Of a stretch of DNA of 14,308 nt, positions 1 to 7,600 are shown piece by piece. A model generated the notes under the pieces. It was given only the letters and a program-made list of their open reading frames with translations. It searched no databases and was not told the origin of the DNA. The position numbers were made by a program, and so were the translations under genes. Origin of the DNA: CAZJUO01 sp964549245 (GTDB taxonomy: Bacteria; Patescibacteriota; Patescibacteriia; UBA10025; JAHIVO01). Position 1 is the first letter of the stretch, and each line of letters starts with the position of its first letter. The stretch spans positions 1-14,308 of the forward strand of contig CAZJUO010000027.1 in NCBI GenBank assembly GCA_964549245.1, written 5' to 3'.

Positions 1-1
1 C

Positions 2-3000
2 AGCCGGCAGGGAGCTGGTCCGAAAATATTATCAGAACAGCCGATACGTACCTTGGATACCAATGATGACAATAAGATTGATATCAATGACGCGGCTTCA
101 TCCTTTATCCAGCGGCAGGAAAGTTATTGCGGAGACGAAAAGCTGTGCCTGCAGGAAAATGACGACGGTACCTGTGAGAAGTACGGATACTGCGTTGAAG
201 AAGAGCCGGTTTGGCGATTGAACGGCACTTCGTGTGACGCGCAGTATAGCTCTTGCCAATCATTCAGTACCCCAGACGGCGACCAGGCCTCATATCTGAC
301 GGATACGCTTGAGTATAACGGATGTAATGCTGATAATGCGGGTTGTGCCTGGTATTGCCGGTTGTGGGATGAATTAAACCAAACATGGAATTGTTCTAAT
401 ATTGGCCCTAGTGGTTCAAGCGCAGTGGCTGGCGGTAAAAAGGGTATCTATACTGATGAGGTAGAATCGTGCGAAGCATCCGCTGAAGGATGCAACCAGT
501 TTATCAGTTATGAAGACGCGAATCTGTTAAAAAACTCAGACCTTGAAGCATTTGATGGTACGGTCGATGACGGAGTGGTCGATACTATTAATAATTTTTC
601 TACAGACAGCGTTGAAACCTATGCGGTGACCGACAGCATTGACGGGCAAAGCGCGGTGCGGTTGCACGCCACCAACAATAGTCCATCGAATTATTTTAAT
701 AAAGCCTACATCGCTCCATCTGTAAGTGACGCTGGCTATCTAACCAACGGAAGGAAATTTACCCTATCGCTGTATGCAAAAACGGATGATCCAGGCTGTA
801 GTAATGCCCAATTAGGTTTCCAGATTTCACGAATATATTATGCTGATCTTATTGCGAATCCGTATATTCTCAGAACCCAAGAAAGCGATTTCTTACCTAT
901 TGATGTAAGCAATGATTGGAAACGGTATACCGCATCCATCACCCTTGATGTCATTCCAAAGGAGCAATGGTATTGTGAGTGGACACTTGGTTCCTGTTTA
1001 TCAGTCATAACAAAACAAATAAACCCCGTTATTACGGTAAGTACCAGCTGTGATGTAATTATTGATAATGTGCAGTTAGAAGAGAGCAGTTTGTCAGAAT
1101 ATAATACGTATGAAGATAGTCCCAAAACATATTTAACCAAAGCGCCGTCTTATTATTCTTGTTATGATGACAATCCGGCCAATGATAGTGCCGCCTGCGC
1201 CAATTACGCGCAAGCCTGCTATCCTTCTGAAGTCGGCTGCGAGGCCTACACTCGATCTGATACGGGCCAGACTATCAACGGAATTATCACTGATCCTGGC
1301 GCTTGCGATCCAAACGATCCAGCGTCATGCGACCAGTGCCCGGCAGAATATGTGGGGTGCCAGTCTTTTCGGGAGCTGCCTATCGAACGGATGCCCAGGC
1401 GCCCGGCCGTGGATCCGATCTCCTTTGTCCCTTCCACGGGCCAGACGTGCCCGGCTTCCGCTGTTGGCTGTGAAGAATATACCAATCTAGAAGTGCTGGG
1501 CCAGGGGGGAGAAGCCACCGAATACTACAGTTATATTCGCTTATGCGTTGAAGAAGACGATGCGGATACCAAGGCGTATTATACCTGGGAAGGGTCTGAA
1601 GAATTCGGTTATCAGCTGAAAAAATACACCCTCAAGAAAAGCGATAATGATAATGGTCCTTGTACTAATATCATGCCGGAGGATGGCACCTTGCCCGCTT
1701 CTTATCGCTGGCCATACTGTGTTGATGATGAAACGTTTGATGAGGATGGTGACGGCAACGCCGAAGACCATCCGGCCGCTACTTGTACGGCGGCTGATGT
1801 GGGGGTAAATCCTGACTGCGCGGAATTTTATGATGACCTGGGAAATAAATTTTATCGCTTACGATCACGGGTTATTTACGCTGATACGGAATGTAAATCA
1901 TATCGCAATTCAATAGACGGGGAAACGGCTATTTACCATATGGTCCCCGAGCAAGGCGTTTCTTGTTCGGCGGAATACGCCGGTTGCCGGGCATACAAAG
2001 GAAACGCTGGAAACAATATTCGCAATGTATACAACGAGCAGTTTGAAGACGGCAGTGTTGGCCAATGGATCGGGAGTGTCAGCTATAGCAATGAATCGAT
2101 TTACGTAGGGGGGCACTCGATGCTGGTCAGCAACAGCGCTGCCTTGCCCAATATTTCAACTAACGCGGAATTCAGTGATGATAAATCATACGTGATTTCA
2201 TTCTGGGCAAAAGCCGCCGTAGCCGACTCGCCCATTGCCGTGGCGCTCAATACGTCACCAGCCCTGTCATTTTCCGGGCAGGCTATAGCGCGGACTGATG
2301 AATGGAATAGATTTGAACTTGGGCCGCTATATATCCCTGACGGTACGGATCTGACTACGGTACAACTGCAAGTCAGCAGCAGTAACGCGTTTTACATTGA
2401 CGAAATTCGTATAACTGAAGTATTTGAAAATATTTATGTAATAAAAGATTCATATACCAGCTGCTCCGGGTATGAAAACTGCACGGCATACAGTGACCGC
2501 GCAGGCACGACGCATTATCTCAAGTCATTCAGTAGATTGTGCCGGGAGGATAAAGTAGGATGCGAATTAATGATTGATACGTACAATACCTCATCACCAA
2601 ACCCAATCAAGTACTCTGTAGAGAGGCTGGATGATTATTTTGGTGATGTTGACGACGGAACAGACAGCAGCCGTCCGGATGGCTATATTACCCAGGAAGA
2701 TTTAGATTTTCTGATTGCTCATGTCGGGGAGGCATACGGTGGCAATAGGGGTGATACTGATCGCAGCGGCAGTTTTACGATTACTAATGATGATGTTGCG
2801 TATTTGCAAAATTACTTCAATGGCACGGGTCCCGCACCTGACCAAACTATATATGACAGTATCAGTGGGGATACGTATATTTTTCTGGTTAATGAGGAGA
2901 AATATTCATGCTCCTCAATTGATAAAGGCTGTGAGCGGATGGGTCGACCGATCATCGCTGGTGATAATACTGTAGCCAGCTTTGAAGAAGTTTATTTGCG

Positions 3001-6000
3001 CAATGATCCTGATAAGTACAGTGATATTTCATGCCTGTTCAGTGAACATTCATGTAATGAGTATACCTCCTCAACTGGTTCTATTTCCTATTTCAAAGAC
3101 CCTGGTGACAGGATATGCGAGTATAAGAATGTGGTTGGCCAGGGCTCTGACTGGTACCAGGCAACTTCAGCCGATTCTGCCGCATCGTGCCCAGTGCCTG
3201 ATGGCATTTGTATGGGCCGCTGTATCGGAGGTTCAAGCGCGGGAGACGCCTGCATGTATGACGATGAATGCGCGGGAGGAGGGCTGTGTTCTACCGGGCG
3301 CTGTATCGGCGGCGGTGATCGCGGAGAAGGCTGTTATAAAGACAGGGAATGTGATCGTAAGATATGCAATAATTATTTCGAGCTTGGGCAGACCTGCGAT
3401 ACCACTGTTCAGAGTTTCTGTGTTGGAGGCCCCAATATTGGCGATGTTTGTACTTCTGACGCCGATTGCGGGGCACCGGGATTCTGTGACCATCCGGTTT
3501 GCGGCATCGGCACCTGTGAAGCTCGGCCCGATCTAGTACAGCAACCCACTGATGGCTGGGTAGGCACTTGCCCGGCTACTGAAGCTGGATGTACCGAATA
3601 CCGAGACCCGCAGCAGCCGCTGGATATAAGCGATCCTGACAATCCGCGGTATTGCGAAATTACCTTGCCCGATGGCGCCGGCGATAATGAGAATTACTAT
3701 GATTGCGATTCATATTACTATTTGCAAAGCTCGGTTGATCAGACAAGCTGCAACGGGCTGGTGGATGACCCGGCTGGCTGCCGTTTATTCTATGACGCGT
3801 CCGAAGCAACGGCCAATTTTAACGCCCGCGAGTCAGAAGACGGTTCTTCACCAAAGCTATGTACCGATCCCGGGCCGCTGGGCACTCGATATTTAAAAGG
3901 TGATGCCAATGCGGACGGCAACATCGATGCTAGCGATGGAGTCTTTATTCTGGGTTATGTAAGCGGCTCATTTACCGAGTTGCTTACACCAATAGGTGTA
4001 TTGGACTTGAATGATGACGGCAAGATATCGGCTGATCTAGATCCGACCACCAATGACGATTTCGGATTTTTACAAAATTACTTCAACGGTACGGGTCCCG
4101 CGCCATCGCCAACCTATGTATATAATGATTGCGATTCTAATATTTTATTGAAAGTCGGCAAAGACCGTCAGTGCGCCAAGTGGCTGGAGTGCAAGGACAG
4201 CCTGGTGCAGACTGACAATGAGGGAAACGTCCGTAATGTTTGCCAGTCGCTCTACTTGTGCGAAGAGATGGACGAAACTACCGGGGCCTGCACCAAACGG
4301 GTAGAGTTTGATGATTTGGAGCGGGTAAATAATACTTTTGATTCACCAAATTTCGCAGAACAAATAAAAAACTATTCTGGCATGGTGCTGGCCGGTTTAG
4401 ACTGGGGTCGCCGTTGTTCAAATAACGCGAGTATCGAGTGCAGTGCCGACGTGGATTGTGTGCTGCCTGACGGTTCCAGCGGTATCTGTTCTGAACCGCA
4501 GATTATCGAGGGATATATGCCGTATCAGGCCATGCAGCAGCTGGGCACTGTTTCACCTTCGGGTAATCTGATTGAATACGCTGATTTTGGCGATAGTGAT
4601 TACTTTAAAAACTTTGCTTTGAGCCAGATTTTATCGGCGGTAGATACCAGCGGCCAAGCCAACGGCCCGGACGAAATCAATTTTTCGCGCCTGACCCCGT
4701 CGCAATCGCCGGGCTCATGGTATGCCAAGCCCGGTACTGACGCTGACAGCACGCCAGGCATGTGGTGGGCCGAAGAAAGCGATGAAGGAGTCATCCCTTC
4801 TCCCAATAACAATTTTGATGAAAATAACGTCGGACATGTGGTAACGGATAAAAACTGGTCTGGAGCCTATTATGATCTGGGTATCAATGTGTACGCTGGC
4901 GAGCCGTATGTCGCTTCGTTTAAGATAAAAACCTCCGAGCCCTTAGACGAAAACGATTATATAGTAGTGCAGCTTGAGTATGATGATGGAGCGCAGTACC
5001 AGACGCTCGGTGAAATACAGCCCTCTATCGGCTGGCAGTCGTACGCGCTTGGTTCGATAACGGCGGGCATCGATAGTGATGGTAATCCATTTACCTATAA
5101 TTCAGTGCATCTCAACTTTGTATACAAACACGTCGGTACCTGTGTCGGCGGCACGCGGCCCGGCAAGCATTGCGCGGCTGACGCTGATTGCGGCGGCGGC
5201 AACTGCGGCGGCAGTCCGGCCTCCAGGACCCTGGAATTTTTCTTGGATGACGTTTCTATGCAGCCCGTACTGGAAGTGCAAGAAACAAAATGCGTCGGCG
5301 GCGCGAACAATAAAGAAACCTGCAGCCTGCAAAATGAAAATGTATGTGTCGGGGGCAGTGATGAGGGAATTATGTGCGTAGAAGACGCTGATTGTACCGG
5401 CGGGGTATGCGGTGACTGCGCCGATCCCGGATACTGCGAGCTTGATAACAAATTAGCCAGATCCTGCCGCTTGTACGCCGATGTCAACGCGCCGGAATGT
5501 TCCTATACCGACGAGAACAATACTACCCATACGGGATGGTATGGGTATTGCCTGGAACGTGATCCGCGCTATCCAAAATACTGCCTCAACTGGTGGCCGG
5601 TTGATCTGATCGCCGGGGAGACGGACGCTTTTGGTGGTGTTACCGAAACTTCATATAGTGGCAGGCGCCCATTGTACTATTGCGCGGAAAGCAAAGGGCT
5701 ATATACCTTTAGCATGGAATCACAAACTACCACACCGGGAGGTCAAGACTACGGATTGACATCTATAGTAGCGGATAAATACAAACTAACTACTGATACT
5801 AATCATTCATGGCCAGTAGGCTTTGGAACGGCCTTTCCGGGTACCTATAGAGTTAACGATTTCGCTGATGCTCTATGCCAGCCAGGAGGGTCTAGCAATA
5901 TTGAAAATTGGCCGGGCGATCCCCTGGGTTCTGAATGTGATTGGACAGCTGGTGACGATCATATTTTGTTGACGGAGTTTAGTAATAGTGATGTTGACAT

Positions 6001-7585
6001 AACAGAGAGGGATATTGAAAAAATCGAGATAGAGTTTATTGAGGATTATGAACCGGGCGGATCGTGGAAAACCTTTAATGGATATATTACTACTGATATG
6101 TTTGCGGGTGGTGGAGCGTGTGATGCAAATAGCTCTCCCTATAGTTGCGGTATAAATGAGTACGCTGGTTATTATGATCGGCAAGTAGGTGGAGGTTATA
6201 TCAAATGGCGCTTATATCCGCAGCAGTCAAATGATTGTCATGGTGATGAGGGGTATAACTGTTTATGGCTGCAGATTTTATTTGATGCGGGTTCTGGTGA
6301 GTTGGTTGGTGTGCGTACGGTTGGAGAGGATGCTACGGGTGAAGATCAAGAGTCAGGTTTTTTCAAGGTACACTTTTATTCGCGTGAGACATGCAATCAG
6401 ATAGCCCAAACCGTTACTATCAACAGCGAGCCAAAGTCATGGTCATCGCGGCTGAAGCAAAATACTACTTACAATGATCCGACGTTAGTTTATACGTATA
6501 ACCAGGACTACCAGCCGTTCGGCGGGGTGGTAAATCCTATTGAAGACGAGAATAACAATTTTGCCGATCCGAACGATCCTACTTCCTGGCCGGCTATTTA
6601 CACAGAACAGCGCACCGAGGTGCAGACTACCGATGTGGCCAGGGCGGGCAGCCCGTACAGCTGTATCGGAGATTGTTCAGCACGCGTCTGCAGTGCTGAC
6701 CAAAATAACGATTGTTCGACTAATTCAAAGATAAAGTCATGTTTGAGTATAGATACAAATTCGGATGGTATTGGCGATGCATATTGTGTCGGCCTGGGGG
6801 TCGGGTTTTGCTCGCATGATCCCGGCATTCGCTGTACTGATAATAGCCAGTGCGGCAGCGGCAATACATGCAATACAGTATATTCTGGTAATGCGGCCAG
6901 TAATATGGGTATCAATAGCGCCATAGATATATTGGCTCGCATATTCGTTAGGCCGTTTGCTGGTTGGGAAAGAGTAGGAGATAATTATGTGAGTTTGGTA
7001 GGAGGGGGTACCTGGGTTGATGATTGGATCAATGATTATCAGACAATGAGCATCTGTACTATTCCTGATTCTGACGGCAATATTACACGAAACACTGGAT
7101 TTGCCCAAGAGTATTGCGGTGTACCGCCGGTTATTAGCGATATAAAAGCGGGCACCTCATTAAGTACCATGAAAGCCGGCAACGTTGACTTGGATGGCGG
7201 CGGATTGGTGTATTTAAGCTTCCATTATGAAGCGGACAAGGATCAGCTCCCGGTAACATGGATAGAAGTAAACTGGGGGTATGATGAAGATGCGGTAAGC
7301 ACCTTTAAATTAACCGGAAACTTTGATTCTGGTAACATCGTTTTGTATCATCATGTTTCGCCGTATAACCCCCCTCATATAGGAGCTCGTGCGCCGAATA
7401 CGATTCAAATTCGAGTCATCGACAATTGGCAATGGTGCGGAGTGGCGTTTGGCCAGCCATGTGTCCCAGCGAACGGCGATGATTGCCGCGATGCACGTGA
7501 ATGGGATTCTGGTGATAGGGATGAGGATCAATTTAATAATCCATTCTGCGATTGGATTGATACGGGAATCACTATTAATACATAA
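2..7585 (+). CDS. Giant modular cysteine-rich surface/secreted protein, 5' partial
   Basis: The frame is open from base 2 to TAA at 7583-7585. A TTG at 53 is the first possible start, but the peptide after it is the second half of an EF-hand loop (LDTNDDNKIDIND) with no signal peptide, so the gene very probably begins upstream. Residues are counted from that TTG. Seen in order: dockerin-like half (1-20); first of at least fourteen C-x(4-10)-C-x-x-aromatic motifs (61 to about 1247); jelly-roll/CBM-like segments at about 157-344, 658-791 and 1505-1736, the first and third ending in I/L-D-[ND]-V; dockerin-like inserts at 864-929 and 1283-1351; C-x-G-G cysteine repeats at 1053-1145, 1455-1479, 1697-1795 and 2253-2273; an Ig/PKD-like beta segment at about 2358-2462. 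No C-terminal membrane helix or LPXTG motif is visible, so anchoring is unknown. The high cysteine content implies an extracellular, disulfide-bonded protein. It is the first gene of a run with the TrbL/VirB6-like gene. The exact role (adhesion, glycan binding, appendage) is inference; no enzymatic motif was recognised. Confidence 0.9.
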   Translation, partial: SRQGAGPKILSEQPIRTLDTNDDNKIDINDAASSFIQRQESYCGDEKLCLQENDDGTCEKYGYCVEEEPVWRLNGTSCDAQYSSCQSFSTPDGDQASYLTDTLEYNGCNADNAGCAWYCRLWDELNQTWNCSNIGPSGSSAVAGGKKGIYTDEVESCEASAEGCNQFISYEDANLLKNSDLEAFDGTVDDGVVDTINNFSTDSVETYAVTDSIDGQSAVRLHATNNSPSNYFNKAYIAPSVSDAGYLTNGRKFTLSLYAKTDDPGCSNAQLGFQISRIYYADLIANPYILRTQESDFLPIDVSNDWKRYTASITLDVIPKEQWYCEWTLGSCLSVITKQINPVITVSTSCDVIIDNVQLEESSLSEYNTYEDSPKTYLTKAPSYYSCYDDNPANDSAACANYAQACYPSEVGCEAYTRSDTGQTINGIITDPGACDPNDPASCDQCPAEYVGCQSFRELPIERMPRRPAVDPISFVPSTGQTCPASAVGCEEYTNLEVLGQGGEATEYYSYIRLCVEEDDADTKAYYTWEGSEEFGYQLKKYTLKKSDNDNGPCTNIMPEDGTLPASYRWPYCVDDETFDEDGDGNAEDHPAATCTAADVGVNPDCAEFYDDLGNKFYRLRSRVIYADTECKSYRNSIDGETAIYHMVPEQGVSCSAEYAGCRAYKGNAGNNIRNVYNEQFEDGSVGQWIGSVSYSNESIYVGGHSMLVSNSAALPNISTNAEFSDDKSYVISFWAKAAVADSPIAVALNTSPALSFSGQAIARTDEWNRFELGPLYIPDGTDLTTVQLQVSSSNAFYIDEIRITEVFENIYVIKDSYTSCSGYENCTAYSDRAGTTHYLKSFSRLCREDKVGCELMIDTYNTSSPNPIKYSVERLDDYFGDVDDGTDSSRPDGYITQEDLDFLIAHVGEAYGGNRGDTDRSGSFTITNDDVAYLQNYFNGTGPAPDQTIYDSISGDTYIFLVNEEKYSCSSIDKGCERMGRPIIAGDNTVASFEEVYLRNDPDKYSDISCLFSEHSCNEYTSSTGSISYFKDPGDRICEYKNVVGQGSDWYQATSADSAASCPVPDGICMGRCIGGSSAGDACMYDDECAGGGLCSTGRCIGGGDRGEGCYKDRECDRKICNNYFELGQTCDTTVQSFCVGGPNIGDVCTSDADCGAPGFCDHPVCGIGTCEARPDLVQQPTDGWVGTCPATEAGCTEYRDPQQPLDISDPDNPRYCEITLPDGAGDNENYYDCDSYYYLQSSVDQTSCNGLVDDPAGCRLFYDASEATANFNARESEDGSSPKLCTDPGPLGTRYLKGDANADGNIDASDGVFILGYVSGSFTELLTPIGVLDLNDDGKISADLDPTTNDDFGFLQNYFNGTGPAPSPTYVYNDCDSNILLKVGKDRQCAKWLECKDSLVQTDNEGNVRNVCQSLYLCEEMDETTGACTKRVEFDDLERVNNTFDSPNFAEQIKNYSGMVLAGLDWGRRCSNNASIECSADVDCVLPDGSSGICSEPQIIEGYMPYQAMQQLGTVSPSGNLIEYADFGDSDYFKNFALSQILSAVDTSGQANGPDEINFSRLTPSQSPGSWYAKPGTDADSTPGMWWAEESDEGVIPSPNNNFDENNVGHVVTDKNWSGAYYDLGINVYAGEPYVASFKIKTSEPLDENDYIVVQLEYDDGAQYQTLGEIQPSIGWQSYALGSITAGIDSDGNPFTYNSVHLNFVYKHVGTCVGGTRPGKHCAADADCGGGNCGGSPASRTLEFFLDDVSMQPVLEVQETKCVGGANNKETCSLQNENVCVGGSDEGIMCVEDADCTGGVCGDCADPGYCELDNKLARSCRLYADVNAPECSYTDENNTTHTGWYGYCLERDPRYPKYCLNWWPVDLIAGETDAFGGVTETSYSGRRPLYYCAESKGLYTFSMESQTTTPGGQDYGLTSIVADKYKLTTDTNHSWPVGFGTAFPGTYRVNDFADALCQPGGSSNIENWPGDPLGSECDWTAGDDHILLTEFSNSDVDITERDIEKIEIEFIEDYEPGGSWKTFNGYITTDMFAGGGACDANSSPYSCGINEYAGYYDRQVGGGYIKWRLYPQQSNDCHGDEGYNCLWLQILFDAGSGELVGVRTVGEDATGEDQESGFFKVHFYSRETCNQIAQTVTINSEPKSWSSRLKQNTTYNDPTLVYTYNQDYQPFGGVVNPIEDENNNFADPNDPTSWPAIYTEQRTEVQTTDVARAGSPYSCIGDCSARVCSADQNNDCSTNSKIKSCLSIDTNSDGIGDAYCVGLGVGFCSHDPGIRCTDNSQCGSGNTCNTVYSGNAASNMGINSAIDILARIFVRPFAGWERVGDNYVSLVGGGTWVDDWINDYQTMSICTIPDSDGNITRNTGFAQEYCGVPPVISDIKAGTSLSTMKAGNVDLDGGGLVYLSFHYEADKDQLPVTWIEVNWGYDEDAVSTFKLTGNFDSGNIVLYHHVSPYNPPHIGARAPNTIQIRVIDNWQWCGVAFGQPCVPANGDDCRDAREWDSGDRDEDQFNNPFCDWIDTGITINT
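53..112 (+). other. Second half of a dockerin/EF-hand-like domain at the left edge
   Basis: The residues LDTNDDNKIDINDAASSF fit a calcium-binding EF-hand loop (D-x-N-x-D-x-x-I-D) followed by a helix, as in type I dockerin halves. It resembles the two complete inserts further along the same protein. The first half would lie upstream of the window, which supports the gene being truncated at the left edge. Confidence 0.6.
2642..2839 (+). other. Dockerin type I-like domain (complete) in the giant protein
   Basis: Residues 864-929 contain two Asp-rich loops: GDVDDG...DGYITQEDL and GDTDRSGSFTITNDDV. Each is followed by a short helix, and the segment closes with LQNYFNGTGPAP. Duplicated loops of this kind, ending in an NYxxxGGPAP-like tail, are typical of bacterial type I dockerin domains outside cellulosomes. 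It sits between two cysteine-motif units, so it looks like an insert. Ca2+ binding is inferred from the Asp/Asn pattern. No cohesin was seen in the window. Confidence 0.75.
2804..2838 (+). repeat. 35-nt direct repeat, copy 1 (end of dockerin-like domain)
   Basis: This stretch matches 4070-4104 at 31 of 35 bases. All four differences fall at third codon positions and leave the peptide LQNYFNGTGPAP unchanged. Confidence 0.85.
3209..3487 (+). repeat. C-x-G-G type cysteine repeat cluster A
   Basis: Residues 1053-1145 hold three units of the form C-x-G-G-x3-G-x2-C-x2-D-x-[DE]-C-x3-6-C, beginning at Cys1057, the CIGGGDRG unit and Cys1123. Such short disulfide-rich units recur in large secreted bacterial proteins. 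In the third unit the Asp-Cys pair reads DADC, as in cluster B. Confidence 0.75.
3899..4105 (+). other. Second complete dockerin type I-like domain in the giant protein
   Basis: Residues 1283-1351 carry two loops, GDANADGNIDASDG and LDLNDDGKISADLD, and end in the same LQNYFNGTGPAP tail as the copy at 864-929. The segment before the second loop (SGSFTELLTPIGV) is longer than in a minimal dockerin. After it the cysteine-rich chain resumes, so it again looks like an insert. Confidence 0.75.
4070..4104 (+). repeat. 35-nt direct repeat, copy 2 (end of dockerin-like domain)
   Basis: Partner of 2804-2838. The four mismatches (TTG/TTA, AAT/AAC, GGC/GGT, GCA/GCG) are all synonymous. The remainder of the two dockerin-like domains is far less similar. 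Confidence 0.85.
5141..5437 (+). repeat. C-x-G-G type cysteine repeat cluster B
   Basis: Residues 1697-1795 contain units starting CVGGTRPG, CVGGANNK and CVGGSDEG, two of them with the downstream DADC box. The first unit lies inside the third beta-sandwich-like segment, just before its final strand (LEFFLDDVSM). This means it is a loop insertion rather than a separate linker. Confidence 0.75.
6809..6871 (+). repeat. Isolated C-x-G-G type cysteine unit C
   Basis: Residues 2253-2273 follow the pattern C-x3-P-G-x2-C-x3-x-x-C-G-S-G-x2-C, a degenerate copy of the units in clusters A and B. A similar lone unit lies at residues 1455-1479 (nt 4415-4489). Confidence 0.55.
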
Positions 7586-7600
7586 ACATAACCGCAGAAC

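Larger units (their letters stand above)
233..3793 (+). repeat. Protein-level C-x(4-10)-C-x-x-[FYM] repeats in the giant protein
   Basis: Fourteen short units share a cysteine pair, usually with Gly just before the second Cys and an aromatic three residues after it. Cys positions (from the TTG at 53): 61, 91, 140, 389, 429, 466, 578, 638, 804, 830, 953, 994, 1173 and 1233. Typical cores are CEASAEGCNQF, CPAEYVGCQSF, CSAEYAGCRAY and CPATEAGCTEY. Several are followed 10-20 residues later by a Tyr-rich stretch and R-x-C, which suggests a longer diverged unit interrupted by CBM-like and dockerin-like inserts. The DNA is strongly diverged, so these are old repeats kept for structure. No named family was recognised. 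Confidence 0.75.

Noticed and set aside
2982..3536. Plus-strand out-of-frame ORF of 184 codons
   Set aside because: It overlaps the giant gene completely in another frame, and the product shows no domain. The main frame has clear cysteine motifs throughout this stretch.
5095..5487. Minus-strand open frame of 130 codons inside the giant gene
   Set aside because: It lies wholly opposite the cysteine-rich coding region. Its product is a low-complexity Pro/Ser/Thr mirror of the C-x-G-G repeats, with no start context or domain.
53..7585. Alternative genetic code (TGA as Gly, as in Gracilibacteria/SR1)
   Set aside because: The long reading frames contain no in-frame TGA, and the PEP synthase-like gene ends naturally with TGA at the end of its domain, so the standard code fits.
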